DNA of 64,000 nt from Myxococcus xanthus (GTDB lineage Bacteria; Myxococcota; Myxococcia; Myxococcales; Myxococcaceae), in assembly GCF_006402735.1 (NCBI RefSeq), contig NZ_CP017174.1:1367001-1431000 (forward strand), read 5' to 3'. The position numbers and the translations under genes are program-made. Below are positions 16,635 through 25,996 of the stretch, piece by piece; positions within the stretch are counted from its first letter, which is position 1; every line of letters starts with the position of its first letter. Below the pieces are notes generated by a model that worked only from the letters and a program-made list of their open reading frames with translations, had not been told where the DNA came from and ran no database searches.

Positions 16635-18008
16635 ATGGCGGCGCAGCAGCGGATGGCGAGTGTGGACGCGCTCTGGTTCCACATGGAGGAACCCGCCAAC
16701 CTGATGATGATTACCGCCGTGCTCTGGTTCGAGGGCCGGCTGGACTTCGAGCGGTTGAAGACGGTGGTGCGGGAACGGCTGGTGGAGCGCTACCCCCGCT
16801 TTCGCCAGCGCGCGGTGGCGGGACTCGTGGGCCTGCCGCAGTGGGAGGAGGTCCCCGAGCTCGACCTGGACTGGCACCTGTCGCGGCTTGACGTGCCCCC
16901 GCCCGGGGACCGCGCCGCGCTGGAGTCGCTGGTGGGGGAGTGGATGAGCACGCCCCTGGAGCGCTCCCGGCCGTTGTGGCAGTTCCATGTCATGTCGGCC
17001 GCGGACGGGCGCGACGTGCTGCTGGCGCGGCTGCATCACTGTCTCGCGGACGGCATGGCCCTGGCGCGGGTGCTGCTGACGCTCACGGATGGGGCGGAGG
17101 CGGAGATGGCCGCCGAGGCGCCCGAGCCCGCGTCGAGGCCTTCAACCGGTGGGCTCGCGAGCTGGGTGCGCGGTGCTCGGGCGGTGGCGGGGACCGCGCG
17201 CGCGGTGTGGCGCAAGGGCGCGGAGCTGGCCGCGGAGCCGATTCTCGCGGGCGACCTGCTGGTGCAGGGCGCTCGGGGCGCCGCGGCCATGGGCAAGTTG
17301 TTGGTGATTCCGCCGGACCCGCGCACGTCACTGCGGGGGCCGCTGGGGACGCAGAAGCGCGCCGCCTGGTCGGACCCGGTGCCGCTGGAGCGAGTGAAGG
17401 CCGTGGGCCGCGCGCTGGGCGGCACGGTGAATGACGTGCTGCTGGCTGCGGTGGCGGGCGCGCTGCGGCGCTACCTGGAGTCGCTGGGCGAGCCACCCGA
17501 GGACCTGCACGCGCTGGTGCCCGTGAATCTGCGGCCTCTCGACGTGCCCGTGCCTCGCGAGCTGGGCAACCACTTCGGCGTCGTCTTCCTTCGGCTGCCC
17601 GTGCAACTGGGCACGCCTCAGCGCCGGTTGCAGGAGCTGACGCGGCGGATGGAGCGGCTGAAGCGCTCGCCGGAGGCGGTGCTGACCTTCGGCGCGCTGG
17701 AGTTGCTGGGGTACACGCCTGCGGCGCTGGAGCGGTGGGTGGTGGATACCTTCGGCGCCAAGGCATCGTTGATTGCCACCAACGTGCCCGGCCCGCGCGC
17801 GGCGGTGTCCCTGGCGGGCAGCCGGCTGGAGGGCCTGACGTTCTGGGTTCCCCAGACGGGTCATCTGGGGCTGGGCGTAAGCCTCTTCAGCTACGCCGGG
17901 CAGGTGACGGTGGGCGTGGCGGCGGACGCGGGCCGGGTGACCGACCCGCACGCGCTCATCCAGGCCTTCCACGAGGAACTGGATGCGCTCGCGACCGAGC
18001 GTGACTGA
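16635..18008 (+). CDS. Wax ester synthase/diacylglycerol acyltransferase (WS/DGAT)
   Basis: 457 residues, typical for the bifunctional WS/DGAT family. The condensing active site HHxxxDG is present as HHCLADG (134-140). The family's second half is visible in GGTVNDVLLAAVAGALR (about 257-273), LVPVNLR, ELGNHFGVVFLRLP and the C-terminal NVPGPR block. The enzyme joins acyl-CoA with fatty alcohol or diacylglycerol to form wax ester or triacylglycerol, which suits myxobacteria, which build lipid bodies during development. It lies tail to tail with the NtrC-type regulator gene, only seven bases apart. Confidence 0.9.
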   Translation: MAAQQRMASVDALWFHMEEPANLMMITAVLWFEGRLDFERLKTVVRERLVERYPRFRQRAVAGLVGLPQWEEVPELDLDWHLSRLDVPPPGDRAALESLVGEWMSTPLERSRPLWQFHVMSAADGRDVLLARLHHCLADGMALARVLLTLTDGAEAEMAAEAPEPASRPSTGGLASWVRGARAVAGTARAVWRKGAELAAEPILAGDLLVQGARGAAAMGKLLVIPPDPRTSLRGPLGTQKRAAWSDPVPLERVKAVGRALGGTVNDVLLAAVAGALRRYLESLGEPPEDLHALVPVNLRPLDVPVPRELGNHFGVVFLRLPVQLGTPQRRLQELTRRMERLKRSPEAVLTFGALELLGYTPAALERWVVDTFGAKASLIATNVPGPRAAVSLAGSRLEGLTFWVPQTGHLGLGVSLFSYAGQVTVGVAADAGRVTDPHALIQAFHEELDALATERD

Positions 18009-18015
18009 GGAATGA

Positions 18016-19416
18016 CTACAGCAGCCCGTACTCCTCCAGCTTGTTGTAGAGCGTGCGCCGGCTGATGCCGAGCAGGCGCGCCGCCAGCGTCCGGTTGTCG
18101 CCCGCGCGCCTGAGCGCATCCGCCATCGCCTGGCGCTCCATCTCCTTGCGCTGGGACTCCAGTGTCCGGGCGGAGTCCGTGACAGGCACCGTTGGCGTTT
18201 CCAGGGCGCTGACGGAAGGCGTCGCGGCAAAGGGTGCCGGGGACAGGCCTGGCTGGCGCGCCAGCTCTTGAAGGACTTCCCGCCCGCCAATCACCTGCGT
18301 GTCGGAGAGCACCACCAGCCGCTCCAGGAAGTTCTGGAGCTGCCGCACGTTGCCGGGCCACGGCTGGGCCCGCAGCGCCGCGAGCCCGTCGGGCATGAGG
18401 GTGAAGGGCGGGCGCCCGTTCGTCTTCGCGTGGACCTCCAGGAAGTGCAGGGCCAATGGCTCGATGTCGTCCGGGCGTTCGCGCAGGGCCGGTATCCACA
18501 CGGGCACCACGTTGAGACGGTAGAAGAGGTCCTCGCGGAAGCGGCCTTCCTTCACGCGCTCTTCCAGGGGCTGATGCGTGGCTGCCACGAAGCGGACGTC
18601 CACCTTCACCGTGTGCGTGCCGCCCAGCCGCTCCAGCTCGCGCTCCTGGATGACTCGCAGCAGCTTCACCTGGACAGCGGGGGAGATGTCGCCCACCTCG
18701 TCGAGGAACAGCGTGCCGCCATGGGCCAGCTCCACGCGCCCGGGCTTGCGCGTGGCGGCGCCCGTGAAGGCGCCCTTCTCGTAGCCGAACAGCTCGCTCT
18801 CCAGCAGGGTGTCCGGCAGCGCCGCGCAGTGCAGCTTCACGAAGGGGCCATCCCGCCGGGGACTGGCGTCGTGAACGGCCTTGGCAGCCAGCTCCTTGCC
18901 CGTGCCGGACTCGCCGCGCAGCAGCACCGTGGCTGTACCGGCGGCCGCCTTCGCCAGCACGGCCTGCACGTCCGCCATGGCCCGGCTCCGGCCGATGAAG
19001 CCGCCCGTGGGCCGCATCTGCTGGCGTGCCTCCTCGCCCTGCGCGCGCAGCAGCGCCTTGCGGACGGTGAAGAGAATCTCCTCCCGGTCGAAGGGCTTGA
19101 GCACGAAGTCCGCGGCGCCCGCCTTCATCGCCTCCACCGCCAGCGGCACCGTGCCATGGGCGGTGAGGAGGATGACGGGCACGTCCGGCCAGCCGCGCGA
19201 CACCTCCGCGAGCACTTGCAAGCCATCCATGCCTGGCATGCGCACGTCGCTCACCACGACGTCCACCGGCTTGCTCGACAGCAGCGCCAGGGCTTCCTGC
19301 CCATCGCGCGCCACATGCGTCGTCAGGCCCGCCTGCGTCAGCAGGGCGCCCAGCACCTTGGCCACGGCGGGGTCGTCGTCGACCAGCAGCACCGTGCCTT
19401 TCAATGATTCGTTCAC
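18016..19416 (-). CDS. NtrC-family sigma-54-dependent response regulator
   Basis: 466 residues with three domains: a receiver with phospho-acceptor Asp57 ([10 protein letters not shown]) and Lys107; an AAA+ domain with GESGTGKE (168-175), GAFTGA (215-220, the sigma-54 contact loop) and GTLFLDEVG; and a C-terminal Fis-type helix-turn-helix ([20 protein letters not shown]). The start ATG overlaps the stop of the histidine kinase gene by four bases, so kinase and regulator are a cognate pair made from one message. It should activate sigma-54 promoters when phosphorylated. Targets are not evident in the window. Confidence 0.93.
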   Translation of the reverse strand: MNESLKGTVLLVDDDPAVAKVLGALLTQAGLTTHVARDGQEALALLSSKPVDVVVSDVRMPGMDGLQVLAEVSRGWPDVPVILLTAHGTVPLAVEAMKAGAADFVLKPFDREEILFTVRKALLRAQGEEARQQMRPTGGFIGRSRAMADVQAVLAKAAAGTATVLLRGESGTGKELAAKAVHDASPRRDGPFVKLHCAALPDTLLESELFGYEKGAFTGAATRKPGRVELAHGGTLFLDEVGDISPAVQVKLLRVIQERELERLGGTHTVKVDVRFVAATHQPLEERVKEGRFREDLFYRLNVVPVWIPALRERPDDIEPLALHFLEVHAKTNGRPPFTLMPDGLAALRAQPWPGNVRQLQNFLERLVVLSDTQVIGGREVLQELARQPGLSPAPFAATPSVSALETPTVPVTDSARTLESQRKEMERQAMADALRRAGDNRTLAARLLGISRRTLYNKLEEYGLL

Positions 19417-20945
19417 GCGGCTTCTCCCACGCCTGTGCCGCCCAGGCTCGCGTCCGTGACGGGCAGGCGCATCCGGACCACCGTACCGCGCCCCTCCCGG
19501 CTTGTCAGGAGCACCTCGCCACCGTGCGCTTCCACCACGCGCCGGACGAAGGCCAGCCCCAGGCCGCTGCCCGTGGCCTTGGTGGTGAAGAAGTCGTCGA
19601 AGGCACGCTCGCGCGTCCGGGCGTCCATGCCCTCGCCGGTGTCCTCCACCTCCAGGGCCACGTCGGCACCGTCACGCAGCGCGCGCACGGTGAGGGTGCC
19701 ACCTTGTGGCATCGCCTCGCAGGCGTTGCGCACCAGGTTCTCCAGGGCGTTGGCCAGCAGGTCCTGGTCTCCCGCGCAGGGTGGCAGGCCGGCGGCCAGC
19801 TCCCGGACGATGACGACCTTGCCCGGGCTGGCGAAGGCCTGGAGCGACAGCACGCCCTCCACCAGCCGGCGCAGGTCCACCGGCTTTGGCAGGGGCTCCA
19901 CGCGCGCCAGCCGCTGATACGTGTCCACCACCCGGTCCAGGCGCTCCACCTGCTCCAACAGCAGGTCCAGGAACTCGCCGTGCCCGTCCCATGGCCGCCC
20001 GCGCGCGTGCTCCTCCTTGAGGTACTGCGCGGCGCCCTTCATCGCGGCGATGGGGTTCTTGAGGTCGTGCGCCATCTGCGCGGAGAAGCGGCCCAGCGTG
20101 GCCAGCCGCTCCAGTCGCTCGCTCCGGCTGACGTAGGCGGTGACGCCCCGGCGGGTCGCCGCCACCAGGCCGAACGTCACCGCCGTGGTGCAGATGATGA
20201 GCGTGCCCGCCTGTGCGACGAAGAGCCGCACCACGGCGAGATAGGCCAGCACCCCCAGCCCCGCGATGCCCGCCGCGTGCAGCGCGAGCCGGGGCGCACC
20301 CGGGTCGTCCCCGAAGAGGCCGAAGCGCAGCGCCGCGGTGGCCATCACCGGCAAGCCCAGGAGCGTGCCTACGTGGCCGAGCCGCACCACCTCCAGGCCC
20401 AGCTCCGCCGCCAGCTCCGTCATCAGCAGGGCCACCACCAGCGTGAGCCCCAACAGCACCAGGCCCGCGCGGGCGCGCTCATCCGGGTGCCGCGAGCGCA
20501 GCACGTGCAATCCCAGGAGCGCGAAGCCTCCACCGAGGATGGGAATGGCCAGCGCGGAGACCAACAGCCCGAAGCGCAGCGTGAGTAGGTGCGCCTCCAG
20601 CGTGGGCGCGCCCAACGCCACCAGCATGGCGAGCGCCAACACGCCGAAGAGGGCATAGGCGCCGTACATGGCCCAGGCGAGGCTCCGTCGCCGTCCCACG
20701 AAGGACAGGATGAAGTGCAGCGCGCACGGCACCGTCATCAGGCCCGCGGTGAAGCCCACCAGCCGCCAGCCGTCCTCGTCCGCGCGCACCAGCGCGAAGC
20801 CGGAGAAGTTCCACGTCGACAGGGTGATGGACAGCAGCGACAGCGGCAGCGCCAACGGGCTCTTGCCCACGCGCACCAGGGCCAGGCCCGCCAAGGCGAG
20901 CTGGCCCGCGCAGGCCAGGAGGCTGATCCACATCCCACCCGTCAT
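19413..20945 (-). CDS. Multi-TM sensor histidine kinase
   Basis: 510 residues. The first 265 hold about eight hydrophobic segments with very short loops, an integral-membrane sensor rather than a periplasmic one. A HisKA box follows with His293 (QMAHDLKNPI), then an HATPase domain with NALENLVRNAC (N box), VEDTGEGMD (G1) and GSGLGLAFV (G2). It should autophosphorylate and pass phosphate to the NtrC-type regulator encoded next, whose gene overlaps it. The ligand is unknown. Only 21 bases separate it from the upstream HEAT-repeat gene, suggesting a common operon. Confidence 0.92.
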   Translation of the reverse strand: MTGGMWISLLACAGQLALAGLALVRVGKSPLALPLSLLSITLSTWNFSGFALVRADEDGWRLVGFTAGLMTVPCALHFILSFVGRRRSLAWAMYGAYALFGVLALAMLVALGAPTLEAHLLTLRFGLLVSALAIPILGGGFALLGLHVLRSRHPDERARAGLVLLGLTLVVALLMTELAAELGLEVVRLGHVGTLLGLPVMATAALRFGLFGDDPGAPRLALHAAGIAGLGVLAYLAVVRLFVAQAGTLIICTTAVTFGLVAATRRGVTAYVSRSERLERLATLGRFSAQMAHDLKNPIAAMKGAAQYLKEEHARGRPWDGHGEFLDLLLEQVERLDRVVDTYQRLARVEPLPKPVDLRRLVEGVLSLQAFASPGKVVIVRELAAGLPPCAGDQDLLANALENLVRNACEAMPQGGTLTVRALRDGADVALEVEDTGEGMDARTRERAFDDFFTTKATGSGLGLAFVRRVVEAHGGEVLLTSREGRGTVVRMRLPVTDASLGGTGVGEAA

Positions 20946-20966
20946 GGGGCGCTCCGATGCAGGGGA

Positions 20967-23780
20967 CTAGAGCATGCCCAGCCGGCGCGCGTTGGCCGGC
21001 TCCACCGCCGCGGCCTCCCAGCGGCGCACTGCCTGCTCACGCTCGGCTTCGGCGGCATCCGCGTAGTAGCCCAGCGTGTCGTGCAGCGCGCGGCTCAGCT
21101 CCTCGATGGCCGCCAGCCGCACGTCCAGCTCGCGGTGGCGCAGCGCGGAGACGAGCCAGTCCGCGCGGCGGCGGCTGCGATTCTCCGCCCACCACGCCGA
21201 CCACTGACGCGGGTCCAGTCCCAGCGTGGCGCGCGTCACTTCCCGCAGCGCCTCCGCCGAGGCCTGGGCGCACATCTCGTCGTCGCCGCCCGTGAGGCGG
21301 ATGAGGCCCTCAATCGCGTCGCGGTCATGCAGCGTGCCCAGGGCGCGCGCGGCCAGCGAGCGGCGCAGCGGGTCGCGGCTGTTCAGCTCGTGGCGCAGGT
21401 CGCGCAGGGAGGCGTCCAGCCGGGGCAGCTGCTTGAGCGCGGCGGCGGCCACGCGCGCGGCGCTGGAGATGTCCGGCTCCAGGTCGAACAGACCGCGCAG
21501 CACGCCGTCCACCAGCTCCACGTAGGGCAGGTTGCCGGCGGTGAGCAGCGCGAAGTAGCGCGTGTCCGCGTCCTGGGAATCCAGCAGCGGCGACACGGCC
21601 TGCGCGGCGGGGCGGCCCAGCCGGGACAGCGCGCCGGGGATGGGGCCTAGCTCGTCCGCCTCGGGCAGCTCCACCACGGGCAGCCGGCTCCAGGCAGTGG
21701 GGCCGGGGAAGTGCTGGGCCAGCACACGGGCGCTGGCCTCGGGCGAGCGCGCCAGCTCCGCCATGGCGTTGGCGCGCTGCGCGGCGTCCGGACCGGTGAG
21801 GCGGCGCAGCAGCGGCGCGAAGTCCGGCGGCGGGCGCTCCTCTTGCGACTGCGCGCGCGGCGGCAGCGCGGCGGCGCGGCCCATGTTGCCGGTGGCACCA
21901 CGGCCGAAGAAGGGGCTCCAGCCCAGGCCGGCGACCACCGCGGGGGCCGGCGCGGGCGCGGGGGCCACGGGCAGGTCCACGTCGATGGTGAGCTCCATCT
22001 CGTCCGGCGCGCGCAGCTCCGACACGCGCTGCTTGCGGAAGAGGATGAGCTCCTGGAAGGCCGCCGGCAGGTCCTGGCAGAACAGGATGTAGTCGGACAG
22101 ACGGCGCTGGCTGATGGGCCGCTGGCCGCAGTCACCGTAGAGGATGGCCACCAGCCGGCCCTTCACCTCGACCGGGTACAGGAAGACGGTGCGCGGCGTC
22201 TGGCGTCCGAACAGCTCCAGGTAGTGCCGCGTGAGCGCGTCCGGGGGCAGCGGGCCCGCGTAGCTGCCGCGGGTGACGGCCACCGTGCGGAAGACGCTGC
22301 TGGCATCCAGCGGGATGGACACCTGCGTGAGCTGCTCTCCCGCCATGCCCTCGCCGCGAGCCTCCAGGCCCGTGGCGCCGCCCCGCAGCACGGCGAAGGA
22401 GGCGACGTAGTCGAAGGTCCGGCGGCCGAAGCGCAGCGCGACGTCGATGAGGCGGTCGCGGTCCTTGGTGGCTTCCTTCAGCGCGGCGCGCGCCTGGGCC
22501 AGCGTCCAGTCCGGTACGTCCTGGCTCGAGGGCGGAGCCGGGGGACGGCTCTCCAGGGAGGCGGGCTTGGGGCGGGGCGGCGGCGCGTTCTGCGCGGCGC
22601 CGGGGTTCGGGAAGACGAGGAACGCGGGCTCGCTGCGCGGAGCCGCCGCGGGCTTCGGAGGCGGCGCCACCGGCGTGGCGAAATGCAGCGTGGGCGGCGC
22701 GGTCGGCTGCGCCGGCGCGGGAGGCCACACCTGCGGCGTCCCGGTGGCGCCGGCCTGGGCCGGAGGCCACACCTGGGGCTGTCCCGAAGCGGGGGCTGCC
22801 GTGCCGGACTGCGCCGGTGCGCGTGCTCCCTGCGGGGCCGGAGGGGCGGAGGGCGCGGCCGGCTTGGGGGCGGGCGCCGTCACGGGGGCTCTGGGAGGGA
22901 GCGTCGCCGCAGGGGGGCTCGCCGACGTGGGGGGATTCGCGCTGGACGGCGCCGTGCCCGGGGCTGGCGCGAAGGGCAGCACCGGAATCTGCGCGGCCTG
23001 CGGGTTGGGACGCTGCGCCGGACGCGCGGGCGCTTCGGCCTGCGGCATGTTCAGTCGCAGCGGTGCCCGGACGAAGGCGGGAGGCCCTGGCGGCGGAAGG
23101 GGTTCGGTGCCCGGCGTGAGGGCTTCCGGCGGAGGCGGGGGCGGCCGCTGGGGGCTCGCGGGGGCCTCGGGACGAGGGGCCGCGGCGCTGGTCTCCACGG
23201 CGAGGGGCTCTTGCGCGACGGAGCGAGCCAACCGCTCCACCATGTCCGCAGTGAGCGACTCCTCTTCCATGGCCGCGGCGGGCGGCGGTGGCGGCGTGGC
23301 CGCCTGGGCTTCCGGATCCAACGCCGCCGCGAGCTTCGCGAAGCGCGGGGCCAGGGGCTGGCGGTAGATGGTGGAGACCCACTCGCGGACGCGGACCTCG
23401 GTGGCCACCCAGAGTTCGAGCGGCTTGCCCAGGAGGAAGCCGACCTCGTCGAGCTCCTTCTTGGGCACCGGGTAGCCGCTGGCGACGTGCAGCGTGTTGC
23501 CGTCCAGGGACAGGGGGACGACGCACAGGCGCTCGGCGATTTTGGGCGGGATGAAGGAGGCGACTTCGGGATTGGGCTCGAAGTCCATCAGGTTCACCGG
23601 CATGAAGCCGGAGACCTCTCCGAGCATCGCGAGCACATCCGCCTCGCTGGCGACGCCCTGCTCCAACAGCACGGAGTCCACCTGCCCGCCCAGGGTCTGG
23701 TGCTGACGCAGCACCTCCCCCGCCCTCTCCTGCGTGAGAAGCATGCGTGAGACGAGGAACTGGGCGAGACGGGCGGGCAT
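20967..23780 (-). CDS. MshEN / Pro-rich linker / GAF-like / HEAT-repeat protein
   Basis: 937 residues with an unusual domain order. Residues 1-140 resemble the N-terminal domain of type II secretion/type IV pilus ATPases (MshEN: ARLAQFLVSRMLLTQERAGE, later NLMDFEPNPEVASFIP), a fold that can bind c-di-GMP. No ATPase follows. Instead a long Ala/Pro-rich linker (about 150-475), a GAF-like region (about 485-630; FGRRTFDYVASFAVLRGG) and helical HEAT-type repeats (about 690-937) are present. This suggests a cytoplasmic scaffold that senses a small ligand. It sits 52 bases after the RDD gene and 21 before the histidine kinase gene. Confidence 0.75.
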   Translation of the reverse strand: MPARLAQFLVSRMLLTQERAGEVLRQHQTLGGQVDSVLLEQGVASEADVLAMLGEVSGFMPVNLMDFEPNPEVASFIPPKIAERLCVVPLSLDGNTLHVASGYPVPKKELDEVGFLLGKPLELWVATEVRVREWVSTIYRQPLAPRFAKLAAALDPEAQAATPPPPPAAAMEEESLTADMVERLARSVAQEPLAVETSAAAPRPEAPASPQRPPPPPPEALTPGTEPLPPPGPPAFVRAPLRLNMPQAEAPARPAQRPNPQAAQIPVLPFAPAPGTAPSSANPPTSASPPAATLPPRAPVTAPAPKPAAPSAPPAPQGARAPAQSGTAAPASGQPQVWPPAQAGATGTPQVWPPAPAQPTAPPTLHFATPVAPPPKPAAAPRSEPAFLVFPNPGAAQNAPPPRPKPASLESRPPAPPSSQDVPDWTLAQARAALKEATKDRDRLIDVALRFGRRTFDYVASFAVLRGGATGLEARGEGMAGEQLTQVSIPLDASSVFRTVAVTRGSYAGPLPPDALTRHYLELFGRQTPRTVFLYPVEVKGRLVAILYGDCGQRPISQRRLSDYILFCQDLPAAFQELILFRKQRVSELRAPDEMELTIDVDLPVAPAPAPAPAVVAGLGWSPFFGRGATGNMGRAAALPPRAQSQEERPPPDFAPLLRRLTGPDAAQRANAMAELARSPEASARVLAQHFPGPTAWSRLPVVELPEADELGPIPGALSRLGRPAAQAVSPLLDSQDADTRYFALLTAGNLPYVELVDGVLRGLFDLEPDISSAARVAAAALKQLPRLDASLRDLRHELNSRDPLRRSLAARALGTLHDRDAIEGLIRLTGGDDEMCAQASAEALREVTRATLGLDPRQWSAWWAENRSRRRADWLVSALRHRELDVRLAAIEELSRALHDTLGYYADAAEAEREQAVRRWEAAAVEPANARRLGML

Positions 23781-23832
23781 GTAGGACGCGGCATCTTACG
23801 GCCGCGGCCGCAAGGCACAATGAGCCGGTGGT

Positions 23833-25455
23833 TCAGCTCGGTTGAACGACGAAGGTGGACGTCAGCTTGTCATGAAGCGTCTGCCCGCGCCGGTCGAAAA
23901 GCGCCATCCAGAAGCCACCAAGGAAGAAGACGAAGGACACGCCGGAAAGCAGGGCGCGCACGATGGCTCGTCCCGGTGCCGGGGCGATCCCATGTGTGTC
24001 CACCAGCCGCAGCCCCAGGACCAGCCGTCCGAGCGTCCGGCCGTTCCAGAGGAAGGCCGCCACCGCGCAGTATACGAGCGCGAGCACCAGAACGAGGAAA
24101 AACCCGGGCAGGAGGATGGTGTGGAAGGCGCGCAGCCAGGCCACGAAGGCATCAAACCCCGTCAGCCCCGCTTCCGGCGTCTTCAGCCCCGTCACCGACG
24201 AGGCAAGGGTGATGTAGAGCGCCGCCACGCCGGCGATGGCCGCCGTGTCGATGGTGAAGGAGAGCAGCCGCCGCCACAGGGAGGCCGGGCGGGCGCGCAC
24301 TTCCGTGACGCCCGAGGCGGACTTGACCTGCGCCTTGGACGGGGGCGCCTTGATGGCCTCGGCGCGCGCCACCCCCACGGACACGCCGGGGAGGAGCGGC
24401 TCCATGTGCGGCAGGGCCGAAGGGGCCGCGGCCGGGGACTCCATCGGCGGGAGACCCGTGGAGGCGGCTTCCGCGTGCTCCATGCGAGGCAGTCCGGAAG
24501 TGGACGCGGCGGGGGGCGCCGCCTGCTCCATGCGGGGCAGGCCCGCGGGAGGCGCCGCCTGTTCCATGCGGGGCAGGCCAACGGGCGCGATCGCCGGAGC
24601 CGCCAGCTGTGCCGGGGCCTGCGGGCGCGGCGCGGGCGCCACCGGCGGCGTTCCATAGGCCGGCGTCATGGGAGAACCCGTCGCGGGCTGGGGCTGAGCG
24701 GCGCGCGGCGCGGCGGCTCCTGGCTGAGGCGGGCGCGGCGCGGCGTGAGGCAATGCGGCTCCCGCATGCGGAGGTGCAGCGCCAGGCTGCGCGGACCGAG
24801 GTGCGGCCTGCTGAGGCGCGGTGGCGCCCGGCGGCGAGGCGTGGGGGAGTGCGGCACCGGGCTGCTGAAGCGCGGCGGCACCGGGCTGCGCGGCGCGGGG
24901 CGCAGCCTGCTGGGGCGCGGCTACGGGCTGAGCGGGACGAGGCGCGGCGACACCCGGCTGAGCGGCGCGAGGCGCGGCGACACCCGGCTGAGCGGCTCCG
25001 GCCTGCTGAGGCGCGGCGGCACCGGGCTGCGGGGCGCGGGGCGCGGCCTGCTGAGGCGCGGCGGCCCAAGGGGCAGCGGCACTCGGCTGCGCGGCACCGG
25101 CCTGCTGGGGCGCGGCACCCGGCTGCGCGGCGCGGAGGGCGGCGGCACCCGGCTGTTGTAGTGGCCGGGGCGTGGCGGCGGGCTGCGCCGCGCGAGGCAT
25201 GGCGGGGCCCGGCAGCGGCGTGGACAGGGGGGCGACGGAAGGGGGCGGCGGCGGCGCATGCTGCGCCAGGTCGGCGAACGCGGGCGTGCCCGGGAGCGTC
25301 GACAGCTCTTCCTCGCGTTGCTCCGTGCGGCGGTCGATGCGGATGTCGCGATCGAGGAGGCTGGGCACTCCGGGTGAGCGGACAGTGACGGTGTCGCAGG
25401 CCGCGCACTCACCCACGGGTGGAAGCATGGCACCGCACTTCAAGCACTTGGACAA
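23833..25455 (-). CDS. Zinc-ribbon/RDD-domain membrane protein with long Ala/Pro/Gln repeat linker
   Basis: 540 residues. The N-terminus has two CxxC pairs (KCLKCG and ECAACD), a zinc ribbon. Residues about 60-390 are low-complexity Ala/Pro/Gln/Gly repeats such as AAPRAAQPGVAAPR and repeated LPRMEQAAPPAG. The C-terminal 150 residues form an RDD domain with three or four hydrophobic segments (SLWRRLLSFTIDTAAIAG, ending GQTLHDKLTSTFVV). RDD proteins are small membrane proteins of mostly unknown role. The start is a TTG with GGGAGGAG six bases upstream. It leads the run RDD, HEAT protein, kinase, regulator. Confidence 0.8.
   Translation of the reverse strand: MSKCLKCGAMLPPVGECAACDTVTVRSPGVPSLLDRDIRIDRRTEQREEELSTLPGTPAFADLAQHAPPPPPSVAPLSTPLPGPAMPRAAQPAATPRPLQQPGAAALRAAQPGAAPQQAGAAQPSAAAPWAAAPQQAAPRAPQPGAAAPQQAGAAQPGVAAPRAAQPGVAAPRPAQPVAAPQQAAPRAAQPGAAALQQPGAALPHASPPGATAPQQAAPRSAQPGAAPPHAGAALPHAAPRPPQPGAAAPRAAQPQPATGSPMTPAYGTPPVAPAPRPQAPAQLAAPAIAPVGLPRMEQAAPPAGLPRMEQAAPPAASTSGLPRMEHAEAASTGLPPMESPAAAPSALPHMEPLLPGVSVGVARAEAIKAPPSKAQVKSASGVTEVRARPASLWRRLLSFTIDTAAIAGVAALYITLASSVTGLKTPEAGLTGFDAFVAWLRAFHTILLPGFFLVLVLALVYCAVAAFLWNGRTLGRLVLGLRLVDTHGIAPAPGRAIVRALLSGVSFVFFLGGFWMALFDRRGQTLHDKLTSTFVVQPS
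24931..24990. repeat. Tandem 30-bp repeat inside the RDD-protein gene
   Basis: Two consecutive 30-base copies, 24931-24960 and 24961-24990, differ at only a few bases, and a diverged third follows. They encode part of the AAPRAAQPGV repeats of the linker. Weaker 30-base related units extend over about 24600-25200. Confidence 0.7.
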
Positions 25456-25619
25456 CGGACTCCTCCCGGCTGGACGACTGCTACATGAAAAGACAGCCAT
25501 GAGCCGGGGGCAAGAAAAGTGCGAGCCCCCGAGGTCCCTCGCTCGAAGGACCGTCAGGGGCTCATCACCGTGTCATGCGCGTGTCCCACGGGGGACATCG
25601 CGTGGAGAGTCCTTCACTC

Positions 25620-25886
25620 TCAGGCATGTACCCGTCGCCGCCCGGCTGCGCCCACCAGCAGGAGCACGACGATTGCGCCAATCACCGACATGATGATGCC
25701 TGAAGGCCTCAGGTCGAAGAGCCGACCATCACGCTGGAACAGCGAACCGACAAGGCCGCCCACGAGCGAACCGACCATGCCGAGCAAGGTCGTTGCGATG
25801 AGCCCCATGCTCTGCTTCCCGGGGAGGATGGCGCGGGCGATGAGACCCGCGATGAGGCCGATGACGATGAATGCGATGATCCCCAT
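25620..25886 (-). CDS. GlsB/YeaQ/YmgE-family small membrane protein
   Basis: 88 residues with three hydrophobic segments and the glycine-rich pattern of the transglycosylase-associated (GlsB/YeaQ/YmgE) family: GLIAGLIARAILPGKQSMGL, then GMVGSLVGGLVG, then IIMSVIGAIVVLLLV. The C-terminus is basic. The family is often induced by stress, but its biochemical role is unclear. The start is supported by AGGAGAG seven bases upstream. An inverted repeat lies about 38 to 56 bases before the ATG. Confidence 0.9.
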   Translation of the reverse strand: MGIIAFIVIGLIAGLIARAILPGKQSMGLIATTLLGMVGSLVGGLVGSLFQRDGRLFDLRPSGIIMSVIGAIVVLLLVGAAGRRRVHA

Positions 25887-25923
25887 GAGTGTCTCTCCTG
25901 TGTTGAGGGTCCCCCTGAGGTCC

Positions 25924-25942
25924 CCTACGGCAGAAACGTAGG
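25924..25942. promoter_or_regulatory. Inverted repeat upstream of the GlsB-like gene
   Basis: CCTACG (25924-25929) and CGTAGG (25937-25942) are perfect reverse complements separated by seven bases. The site lies 38 bases upstream of the GlsB-like start, where a repressor or activator site would be expected. It could instead be a small RNA hairpin. Confidence 0.35.
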
Positions 25943-25996
25943 AATCATCTTCGGACAGTGTGAACCGCCCACGCCGTGCGGTCGGCTGCCCCCCTA

